Assembly: GCA_963706685.1 (NCBI GenBank)
Contig: CAVPMY010000017.1
Coordinates: 62,001-126,000, forward strand
Direction of reading: 5' to 3'
Length of the DNA stretch: 64,000 nucleotides
Source of the DNA: CADEEN01 sp963706685
Lineage (GTDB): Bacteria; Pseudomonadota; Gammaproteobacteria; Burkholderiales; Burkholderiaceae_C
The notes under the pieces are model-generated. The model was not told the DNA's origin and made no database searches. It saw only the letters and a program-made list of their open reading frames with translations. The translations under genes and the position numbers were made by a program. Positions 23,401 through 31,718 of the stretch are shown here, piece by piece (the stretch's first letter is position 1; each line of letters opens with the position of its first letter).

Positions 23401-26278
23401 TGGTGCCGCTGCCGGAAATGACGACGCCGTATGCATTGCCGCTGACGATGTTGCGCGCGGCGGCGGTCGCGCCACCGATCGTCGTGCCGGTCGACCCACC
23501 TTCGACCGTGATGCCGTACTCGCCGTTGCCGACGAGCGTCGACGCCGTCCGCGCCAACGCCGATCATGTTGCCCTGGATCGTCGCGCCGGTCGATCCGTT
23601 GCCGACCAGCACGCCGCGGCGAAGTTGCCGGAGATCACGTTGCCCGCGCCGGCCGCCGCCGCCGCCGAAGACGTTGCCGGTGCCGGCGCCCCAGAACGAC
23701 GCTCCGCCGTTGGTGTTGCCCAGCGCGACCAGACCGCTGGCGTCGGTGCCGATGTAGTTGCCCTGCAGCAGGTTGTTCTGCGACGTGCGTCGAGGACCTC
23801 GAAGCCGTAGTGGTTGTTGCCCGAGATCACGTTGCGCGCGCCAGCGCTCGTGCCGCCGATGATGTTGCCGCTGGAACCGTTGGTCAGGAAGATGCCGGAC
23901 TGCGCAGTGTTCGTGCCCGTGCCGGTGACATCGCCGGTGCCGGCGGCATTGGTGCCGACGTAGTTGCCCGAGATCGTGCTGTTGTCGACGTTGTCGAAGT
24001 AGATGCCCTGCTGCGTGTTGCCGGAGATGACGTTGCGCTCGGCCGCCGTCGTGCCGCCGATCAGGTTGCCGGTGCTGTTCAGGCCATAGATGCCCTTGCA
24101 CGCCGTTCGCCGACGCAGTGCGTGCCGGTGTTGTTCAGGCCGATCCAGTTGCCCTGGATGGTGTGGTTGTTCGAGCCGCTGATCTCGATGCCGGTGCCGG
24201 CGAAGCGGTTGATGATCAGGCCACGGATCGTGCTGCCGTCGCTGCCGGCACCCAGGACCAGGCCCTTGTTGGCGCCGGCGCCGCTGCCGTTGAGTTCGAT
24301 CACCGGCGTGCCGGCGTAGTTGGGTGAACTCCAGCCGTCGATGACCACCGCACCGGTGATGGTCGGCAGCCCCCCGGCACCGACGTTGATCGTCTGCACG
24401 CCGCTGCCGGCGATGTTGAAAACGATGTAGTCCGTGCCGCCGGTGTTGTTCGTCGCGAAGATTGCCTCGCGCAGCGAGATGCCGTCGCCGCCGTCGTTCG
24501 CGATCAGGTTCGCGATCGACGTCACCGTGCCGTTGCTGAGGTCGTTCGTATTCGTGACGACGATCGCGCCGACGTGGATGTTGAGCGAGTCGGTATCACT
24601 CAACGCGCCGCCGCTGCCGGTATTGCCTTGGTCGTTGGTAGCCAGCGTGAGTTGCGCCAGGCCGCGGAAGCCGCTGGTCGGCGTGAAGCTCAGGCCGGTA
24701 TTCAGCGCCGTATTGATCGCGCTCAGCGTGCCGCTGTAGGTGAACGTCGTGCTGCCGTTCGCGCCGCCAGTCAATGTCAGCCCGGTCGTGCTGGCCAGCG
24801 TCAACGTGCCCTGAGTTGCGCTCAGCGTCACGCTCATCGCGCCGCTCGCGGCATCGACGTCGGAGATCTGCAGCGCGTTGCCGTTGGCGCTGGAAAACAC
24901 CTTGGTCGTGTTCAACGCCGTGTACTGATTCGCCGGCATCAGGTTTGCCGGTGCGACGTTGGCCGGCGGTGCGGCGGTGTAGGTTACGACAAGCTGAGCC
25001 GCCGTTGACGGGTCGCTGTCATAAGCCTGAGAGGCACGGTGGCCCGTCCCGGTGATGATGATCGCGAGACTGTTCCCCGATGCCCAGGTGCCCTGATTGA
25101 CGATTTCCTGCACCACGGAAGAAATGTCCGGCGAGTTGTAGTCCGAGCCAGACGTCCAGGCGGTTGGTGTCCAGGCGGTGGAAGCGCTGGTCAACGCCCG
25201 ACTGCTGATATTGCCACTGGTGGTCGTGAAAGTCGGTGCATTGCCGATCAATTGCCCCTTCAAAGTCAGGCTGGTCGCGATCACTGTTCGTCATTCCAGA
25301 GTCCGCGGGGATGGCTCGAAAGACGAGGTACGCATTGGTAATCGTTGCACCGACGGGGATGTTCATTCCCGTAAAGCGCAGCCCGACCTTCTGCACACCG
25401 GTAGTTGGTGACTGGAAGTCGCTGACAAGCTCGATATCACTGCTGGTCAGCCACATCCTGTTAGGGGTAGTGCCAGTTGGTCCTTCTTCTTCGGCATCAT
25501 CACTGGCCGCCGCGACTCTTTTCGTCAAGGTGGTGAGCGTGTGCGCCCAGGTGTTCTGCGACTCGACCCCGACGGCAAGGCCGGCTTCGATGCGACCGGT
25601 GGAGGCTTCGAGGATCCAGTTGCCGCCCACGCTCGCCGTACCGGTCAGGTCGGTGCTGGCCGCGACGTCGGCGCCGGTGACGCTGGCCAGGTGCGCGACG
25701 AAGGCCTGGCCTGCCGCGCCTTCGGCGACGTTGCAGCCGTAGAGCAGGATGTCGGCATCTTCGCTCAACGCACCGCGCCATGCCGCAAACAGGTCGCCGT
25801 GATCGCGCAGCGCCTGCGCATCGATCGTGCCGTTGCCGAGCGTCAACTGCCCCGAGTCACCATGCGAAATGATGTGGATTGCGTCCAGGTGATGCTCACC
25901 GGACAGCACGTTCGTCATCTGCGCCAGGCCGTCGGCGTCGGCGCGCAGTTGCACGACCTCGATGTCCACGCCCGCGCCGCGCTGGGCGAGCAATCCGTCG
26001 ATCAGCTTCTGTGCATCCGGCACCGCGGCATCGACGAAAACGATCTCGCGGCGGCGCTGCTGCTGTTGGCCATCGACCGTTTGCGCCGATTGCTGGGCCT
26101 GGCCCGTGTCGACGGCACCGACGATTGCCGAGGCGTTCGGGTCCTGGCCGGCCCACAGCAAGGGGTTGGCATCGGCCGAGTACAGGATGCGCTGCTCGAG
26201 TTCCTCCACGACCGGCTTGCGCACAGCGGTGCGGCGTTCGAAGATGAACGCCAGGAGTCGGTTCAGCCAGCGCATCAT
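11415..26278 (-). CDS. Giant LEPR-XLL/DUF4347 multidomain surface adhesin (~4,950 codons, several frameshifts)
   Basis: Order from the N-terminus: basic helix (WLNRLLAFIFERR) and an LEPR-XLL-like motif (ELEQRILYSAD) with no ordinary signal peptide; DUF4347 domain (residues ~78-230, ISHG with His139, YGC with Cys182); beta-sandwich; cadherin-like domain; right-handed beta-helix with GNYIGTD/IGGSAAG-type turns (24.5-22.6 kb); LamG-like domain (~22.2-21.6 kb); Ig-like YTPNANFFGVDSFTYRANDG; second LamG (~20.9-20.4 kb); four ~134-residue repeats; four 93-residue repeats; third LamG (~17.6-17.0 kb); Ig-like; thirteen 93-residue repeats; three cadherin domains (~13.1-12.1 kb); then a Pro/Ala linker, a hydrophobic C-terminal segment (GFVWWLTRSGGLL) and an acidic Asp-rich tail. 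Probably a surface or biofilm adhesin. At least a dozen single-base indels break the frame, mostly at 13.7-14.9 and 18.8-25.3 kb. It follows the adaptor gene by 25 bp. Confidence 0.88.
13083..16708 (-). repeat. 13 tandem copies of a 279-bp (93-residue) unit
   Basis: Thirteen units start, read on the plus strand, at 13083, 13362, 13641, 13919, 14197, 14476, 14755, 15035, 15314, 15593, 15872, 16151 and 16430; spacing is exactly 279 bp except where single-base indels make 278 or 280. Each unit encodes an Ig-like module with the consensus pieces NVNDAPTGAP, TATEDQTL, IADADGLGAFSYQWQRNG, GATGSTYTLGDADVG and VSYTDGNGTAESLTSA. Copies are nearly identical at nucleotide level, implying recent amplification or gene conversion, and are a likely assembly hazard. 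Confidence 0.95.
17624..18739 (-). repeat. Four more copies of the 279-bp unit
   Basis: Units start (plus-strand reading) at 17624, 17903, 18182 and 18461 and end at 18739, each exactly 279 bp. They encode the same 93-residue Ig-like module as the larger block but are separated from it by a LamG-like and an Ig-like domain, so the array was split by, or later expanded around, those domains. Confidence 0.92.
18740..20343 (-). repeat. Four ~400-bp (~134-residue) repeats in the giant surface protein
   Basis: Boundaries (plus-strand GTTGACCGC or similar) lie near 18740, 19138, 19540, 19941 and 20344, giving units of 398-403 bp; an intact unit should be ~402 bp. Each encodes a module with APVVTTIGGALAYTEN, DAGLTVSDVDNTNLTG, NYASGQDVLAF and GITGSWNAGTGVLTL. 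Every copy has several one-base indels relative to the others, and the same indels recur in several copies. Confidence 0.85.
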
Positions 26279-26303
26279 GGTTGCTTGCCCGTCAGCCTTG
26301 GTT

Positions 26304-27206
26304 TCAGTTGCGTGCCAGCACCGGCGTCACCGCGCGCGGCAACACCGCCGCAGCCGCCGGTGGCGGTGTTGTCGGCGCTGCGCCGGGCAGCTTGAGACCG
26401 AGATCGACCTTGCAGCGCAGGCCGGCCGGCAGCCTGCCGCCGGGGTTGGGCAGTTCGAGGCGGACGCGGAAGGTGTTGGTGGCCGCATCGATGACGCGGT
26501 CGACCGTTTTCACCACGGCGACATGTTCACGCTTTTGCAGCAGCTCGGGCATCACCGCGCCCTTCATGCCGGGCTCGACCTGGCCGAACGCCGTGGCGGG
26601 CACGAGCACGTCGACGCGCAGCGGGTCGATGGCGGCGATGCGCAGGATCGGCTTCTGGTCGACGAACTCGCCGGGCGACATGAAACGCTCGATCACCACG
26701 CCGTCGATCGGCGCGCCGATGCTGCGCTGCGCGAGCTGCGCCGCGGCCAGGTCGACCTCGCGCTGCGCCAGCTTGCGGCGTTCGCTGGCCTGGTCGGTGC
26801 GGCCGCCGGCCACCGCGGCTTCAGCGCGCTGCTTGTCGAGGTAGGTTTGCGAGACGAAGTTCTGCGCGTGCAGCTCCTGGGCGCGCTTGAGTTCGCGCTG
26901 CGCCAGGTCAGCCGATCCGGACGCCACGGTCATGTCGCCCTGCTGCTGCGCACGCTCGCGGGCCACCGCCAGCGCGGCACGCTCGACGCCAGCCTGCAGG
27001 CGGACGATGGTCTGGCCGCGCGTGACGAGGTCGCCGCGATCGACCAGGATGTCGTCGATCACGCCCGCAGCGGCACTGCCGACCTGCACGATCTGGTGCG
27101 GCTGGATCATGCAATCCAGGCCGCGCGCCGGGCTCGCACCGCTGCTTTGTGCAAAGGCCGCAGTCGCGGAGAACGCTGCGGCCAACAAGGTCAAGGTTGT
27201 TTTCAT
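26304..27206 (-). CDS. RND/HlyD-type periplasmic adaptor protein
   Basis: About 300 residues with a cleavable signal peptide (MKTTLTLLAAAFSATAAFAQ). A lipoyl half-motif (VGSAAAGVIDDILVDRGDLVTRGQ), an alpha-helical coiled-coil hairpin (residues ~65-145), the second lipoyl half (IGAPIDGVVIERFMSPGEFVD) and a beta-barrel domain follow in the usual order of membrane-fusion proteins. It lacks a partner RND pump or ABC ATPase in the window. It lies 25 bp upstream of the giant surface-protein gene and downstream of the SecA-like gene, so it probably serves that export route as the periplasmic bridge to an outer-membrane channel encoded elsewhere. Start chosen at the methionine that directly begins the signal peptide. 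Confidence 0.88.
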   Translation of the reverse strand: MKTTLTLLAAAFSATAAFAQSSGASPARGLDCMIQPHQIVQVGSAAAGVIDDILVDRGDLVTRGQTIVRLQAGVERAALAVARERAQQQGDMTVASGSADLAQRELKRAQELHAQNFVSQTYLDKQRAEAAVAGGRTDQASERRKLAQREVDLAAAQLAQRSIGAPIDGVVIERFMSPGEFVDQKPILRIAAIDPLRVDVLVPATAFGQVEPGMKGAVMPELLQKREHVAVVKTVDRVIDAATNTFRVRLELPNPGGRLPAGLRCKVDLGLKLPGAAPTTPPPAAAAVLPRAVTPVLARN

Positions 27207-27274
27207 GAGACGTTTCACAGAACTAGGCGAATCGGTGCTTGGCCGCAATGTGCGGGAGGATGCGTATCCCAGCG

Positions 27275-27353
27275 AACGCCGCGGATCCGGCTTTGCCGGT
27301 CCGCTGGCGTGCGCCCTCGAGGGGGTGCGGCGTCAGCCGCTCCGGGGGTGGTC
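27275..27353 (+). repeat. Dispersed GC-rich palindromic repeat, copy A
   Basis: This ~80-bp stretch matches the copy at 39626-39706 in inverted orientation, with the shared cores CGCGGATCCGGCT, CCCTCGAGGGGG and CCGCTCCGGGGGTGGTC. It sits just downstream of the stop of the SecA-like gene, the same position and orientation relative to its upstream gene as the other copy has relative to the phasin gene. Elements of this kind are scattered through genomes of this group; function unknown, possibly transcript-end hairpins. Confidence 0.75.
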
Positions 27354-27359
27354 GTAAAT

Positions 27360-29476
27360 TCATTCGGTGCCTCCGGCAAAGGCATAGGTTTCGTCGGCTC
27401 GGCTCTCGCTGCGGCGCAGGTGTGCGCGCAGCGCGCGTTCGCTCCATTCGGCGCGGCGCTGTGCCAGTGCCGTCAGCGGACGCGCCAGCCAGGCCGGCAC
27501 GACACCCTTGCGCGCCATAGCCCGCGCGGCACGGCGCCAGGCCTTGGGCCAGCGTTCGGTGAACAGCGCATCGTCGAGCGCGAGCAGGCGCTCGGCGGAG
27601 CCGGGGTCGCCGTGGCGCGCGGCGCGGCCGATCAACTGGCGGTCGATGCGGCGCGAACGGTTGCGCATGGTGGCGATGACATGCAGGCCGCCGGCGGCGC
27701 GCGCGGCCGCGTCGAGCTCGATGTCGGTGCCGCGGCCGGCGATGTTGGTGGCCACGGTGACCACGCCGGCGTGGCCGGCGCGCGCGATGTGTGCCGCCTC
27801 GTTGGCGTCCTGCACCGCATTGAGCAATTGGTTGTCGATGCCGGCGGACAGCAGTCGAGCCGAGACACGCATCGACGCGGCCACGCTGTCGGTGCCGATC
27901 AGCACCGGGCGGCCGAGGCTGACCATGCGCCGCACGCCATCGACCAGGGCCTGGTCGCGCGCGGCGACGTCGGCAAAGAGTTGTTCGCCCAGCCACTGCC
28001 GGCGGTCCGGCTGGGCCAGCGGCACGCGGCGCACACGGCCGTCGTAGAGCACGCGCAGCTCGCGCCGCGCTTCGGCCAGCGTGCCGCTCATGCCGCCCAT
28101 GCGCAGGTAGCGCGGAAAGAAGCGCTGGTAGGTGATCTGCGCCGAGACGCGCGTCGCCGGACTCGGCGGCAGGCCTTCCTTGAGCTCGACCATGGCCTGC
28201 AGCGGCCCGGTCCACTGGCGGCCGTCGGCGATGCGGCCGGTGATTTCGTCGATCAGCTGCAGCTTGGCGTCGTGCACGGTGTAGTCGCGGTCGCGTTGCA
28301 GCGCGTGGCGTGCCGACAGCGCCGCGGCCACCAGCTCGTGCGCCCGGCGGGCCGGGCGCAGCAGGCCCTTGTTGCCGGGCAAGGCCTGCACGGCGGCGGT
28401 GACGGCCGCACGGCCTTCGTCGCTGAGTTCGGCGCGGCGCTGGCTGGCGTCGATCGCATAGTCGCGGCCGCGGCGCAAGTCGCGCGCGATCTCCATCGCA
28501 CGCTGGTACGACTCGGTCTCCACCGCATCGGCCGGCGCGGCCAGGATCAGCGGCACCGTGGCTTCATCGAGCAGGATGCTGTCGGCCTCGTCGATCAGCG
28601 CCAGGCACAGGCCGGGCAACACCGGCGACGGCCCGCTGAATGCGGAGTGGGCACTCGACACCGAACCGGCCTCGCTCATCACGTCCAGGCTGGCGGCGCG
28701 CGTGCTGGCCTCGAACATCGTGCTCAAGGCGCCGAAGTCGGTGCTGTCGGTGCCGGGTTGCGGTTGTGCGATGGCCAGCGCGCGCAGCAGACGCGGGTCG
28801 CGCACGCCGCTGAGCACCAGGTGATCGCGCAGGTAGTCGAAGGCCAGCTCGCTCGCGGTCAGGTAGACGATGTCGCTGCGGTAGGCGGCCTCGCGCTCGG
28901 CGCGGGTCATCGACGGCAGCACGCAGGCACTGGACAGGCCGAGCGCGTGGAACAGCGGCGCGAGCTTTTCGCGATCGCGCTGCACCAGGTAGACGTTGGC
29001 CGTGAGCAGGTGCACCGGCACGCCGGCCAGCGCCGCTGCCGCGGCCGCCAGGCCGGCGGCGAGCGTCTTGCCTTCGCCGGTGGCCATCTCGGCAAGCTGG
29101 CCTTCGAGCATCAACCAGGCGGCGAGCAGCTGCGTCGGGTAGGGCTTGAGTCCGAGGCAGCGCTGCGCCATCTCGGCCACCACGGCCAAGGCGTAGCCGG
29201 CGCTGTCGCCCTTCGGCCGGCACGGCGCAATTGCGCGCGCAGCTTGGGCAGCAGGGCCAGCAGGTGGGCATCGTCGAGCCGCATCAAGCGCGCTTGCGCC
29301 TTGCCGAGCGCCCTGGCCACGCGCTCGGGCAGCCGCGCCTGGGGGCGGTGGCGCAGGGCCGCACGCAGCCAGCGCCAGGCGTCGCGCAGCGCCGGCCAGG
29401 TGGTGTCGGTCTCGCGCTGCGGGTAGCCCTCAAACGCGAGGTCGCGCGTGGGCAGGATGTTGGAGGAGGCGCCCAT
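27360..29476 (-). CDS. SecA-like preprotein translocase ATPase paralogue (one frameshift)
   Basis: About 705 residues, shorter than housekeeping SecA (~900), lacking the C-terminal zinc-binding tail. SecA landmarks are clear: Walker A MATGEGKTLAA, LTANVYLVQRD, DEAD box in ALIDEADSILLDEA, GGMSGTLAEA in place of TGTA, VATNIAGRGTDIEL, and GGLHVIATMRNRSRRIDRQLIGRAARHGDPGS. Both ATPase halves are therefore intact; the preprotein-crosslinking domain is between them. The first ~88 residues (MGASSNILPTRDL) are in another frame, joined by a one-base shift near 29205. It begins 2 bp after the M50-HlyD gene stop, so coupling is likely. Its position just upstream of the adaptor and giant protein argues for a dedicated motor for that substrate rather than general secretion. 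Confidence 0.88.
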
Positions 29477-29478
29477 CG

Positions 29479-31632
29479 TCAGCGTTTGAAGTGGCGCAGG
29501 AACGAGCGGCGCACGAACTGCGAGGCCAGTTCGGCCAGCGTGGCCTCGCCGTGACGGAAGCTCGACCCAGGCCCGCGCGCCGACATGCGCGCTGACGCCA
29601 TCGGGCAGGCGCAGTTCGATCTCGAACCGCGGCTCGCGCGCCTGGCGGCCGTCGCGGTCGCCCGGATCGAGCGCGATCGGCCCGCCGGCACGCTCGCCGA
29701 GCGCCGGCGTGATCAGTTCGGTGGACGCGCGCGGCACGCTGCGCAGCCACTGTGCCGCGACCGCCTGGCCTTCGGCGTGGGCCAGCGTGACGTTGATCCG
29801 GCCCGGCTGCTCGCGCACCTGTGCGATGTCCTCGTTGGCGCACCAGGCGCGCACCATCGCTGCGCCGGCGCGGCAGCACATGCGCCGCGACCTGGCCTTG
29901 CGTCAGGTACTGCCCGGTCACGACGCGCCGCGTGTCGATGGCCACGCGGCCCGCTCGTGCCGGCACGCACGTCGAGCGCGGCCACGCGCGCCGACAGGCG
30001 ATCGCGCTCGGCGGCGAGTGCGGCCATGCGGTCGGCGGCCATGCGCGGCGCGCAGGGCATCGCTGTCGATGGCGCTCAGCTGCTCGACCTGCTGCTGCTG
30101 CAGTTCAGCCTGCACACTGGCCAGTGACTGCAGCAAGGGTTCGTTGCGCAAGCGCAGCAGCGGCGTGCCGGCCTGCACCTGCTGGCCATCAGCCACCAGC
30201 AACTGCGCGATGAAACCGTCGCTGTCCGGCCGCACCAGCGCCTCGTCCGGCAGCCAGACCACGCCCGGGGCCAGCGTGCGGTGCGGCAGCGGCAGCGCGA
30301 ACGCCATCACTGCGCAGGCCGCCATCGCCGACGAGCCGAGCGCCAGCGCGCGCGCGCGCCGGCCGTGCAATTCGCGCGAGCCGAAGAACCAGCGCAGCGC
30401 CGCCCACAGCGGGCTGGCCAGGCCATCCACCAGGCCGACAGCGCCAGCAGCGCCATGCCAAGCCAGACATTCCACTCTGCAAACGCCAAGGCCAGCGTGA
30501 GCGTCAGCATGCCGCGATACAGCCAGGACAGCGGTGCATAGGCGACCAGCCAGGCACGCTCGCCGCCCGTGCGTTTTCGGCCGTCTCGGGCGCGCGGCCG
30601 AGCGCGGCGCGCTTCCAGACGGCTTGCCAGCAGCGCTGGCTGCGCTGCGCCAGGTTGGGCAGCTCGAACATGTCGCACAGCACGTGGTAGCCGTCGAAGC
30701 GCAGCAGCGGATTGCCGTTGACGAGCAGGGTCGACACGCCGCCGATGAAGACCACGGCCAAGGCGGCGTCGCGCGCCAGCCCCGGCTCGAGCAGCAACCA
30801 CAGCGCCAGTGCGATCGCTGGCCAGCAGCAGCTCGACGGCGATACCCGCCAGGCCGACGACCGCGCGCTGGCGCTTGTCCTCGAAGGCGATCGACGCCGA
30901 TGCATCGACATAGGGCACCGGCGTCAGCATCAGCAGCGTGACGCCGATCTCGTGGACCTCGCCGCCGTAGGCCTTGACCGCAAAGGCATGCGCCATCTCG
31001 TGCAGCGGCCTTGACCAGCGGGTAGGCGATCCAGAGCAGGATCAGCATGCGGCCATGGCCGAGCTGCGTGGCCGTGGCACGCGAGAAGTCGGCAAAGTTC
31101 CAGGCCAGCAGCAGTCCGCCGAGCAGCGTCAGCGCCAGCATCGCGAGCAGCCATGCGGGACTGAAGCACCAGCGCACGCGATTCACATGCGCATCGAGAA
31201 AGCGATCGGGATCCCACAGCGGCAACCTGAATGCCAGCGGGTTGAGCGCCGCGCGCTGGCGGTGCGCGCGGCGCTTGCCCTGGGCCCGCATCACCGCGCC
31301 GGCATCGGGCGCCACGTCGCCGCCGAGCAGGTTGGCGCTGAAGGCTTGCGCGAAGACCTCGATGGCCTGGGCCTGCGTCGGCGCGTCGTCACCTTCGGCG
31401 TCGACACGCTGCGGCCCACACGTCGTCGATCGTGCGTTGGCCGTTGCAGCCGGCAATCAGACGCGTAGGCCAGGCCGTTGAAGCGGTGGTGGCGGCCCGA
31501 GACCGGGTCGGTCAGCACGTACCAGGTGTGGCCGCGCACCTGCTGGCGCGAAATGCGCACGCCGCTGCGCAGGCGCGGCTTCAGATACGCGACGCGGTAC
31601 CAGTGCGGCGAGAGCAGCGAGGCGCTGCTCAT
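29479..31632 (-). CDS. Membrane M50-type protease fused to HlyD-like adaptor (many frameshifts)
   Basis: Reconstructed across several one-base shifts, about 715 residues. An N-terminal cytosolic region (HWYRVAYLKPRLRSGVRISRQQ, TWYVLTDPVSGRHHRFN, then RTIDDVW) precedes transmembrane helices (PAWLLAMLALTLLGGLLLAW) and a site-2-protease core: zinc-binding HEMAH near 31000 and NPLLRFDGYH near 30700, supplying the third ligand. More helices follow, then a lipoyl/HlyD arm (LAPGVVWLPDEALVRPDSDGFIAQLLVADGQQVQAGTPLLRL), a coiled coil and a C-terminal beta domain ending RRSFLRHFKR. The family is known from peptide-export loci. The probable job is membrane anchoring and processing of the exported giant protein. 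Frameshifts lie near 31455, 31410, 31008, 30818, 30590, 30430 and several between 30050 and 29560; sequencing error is likely. Confidence 0.8.
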
Positions 31633-31639
31633 GTGTTTG

Positions 31640-31716
31640 CCGGAGCCGCCGGGCCGCCCCAAGGCGACGGCGCTCCCCTCGGGGGACGCGAATGCAGTGA
31701 GCTAGGGGCACCCATG
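31640..31716 (-). repeat. Second type of dispersed intergenic GC-rich repeat
   Basis: The gap between the two adaptor genes is filled by a sequence with GCCGGGCCGCCCCAAGGCG and CTCCCCTCGGGGGA blocks ending in GGGGCACCCATGAT. Intergenic elements with this layout are, from memory, common in Comamonadaceae/Sphaerotilaceae genomes; only one copy occurs in this window so the repeat nature is not shown by the window itself. Confidence 0.45.
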
Positions 31717-31718
31717 AT

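Noticed and set aside
26304..27206. Periplasmic adaptor as part of an RND drug pump
   Set aside because: No RND pump or outer-membrane factor is next to it; it lies within the adhesin locus between the SecA-like and giant-protein genes.
25962..29426. Plus-strand open frame of 1154 codons
   Set aside because: Antisense to the adaptor and SecA-like genes, with no domain or ribosome site.
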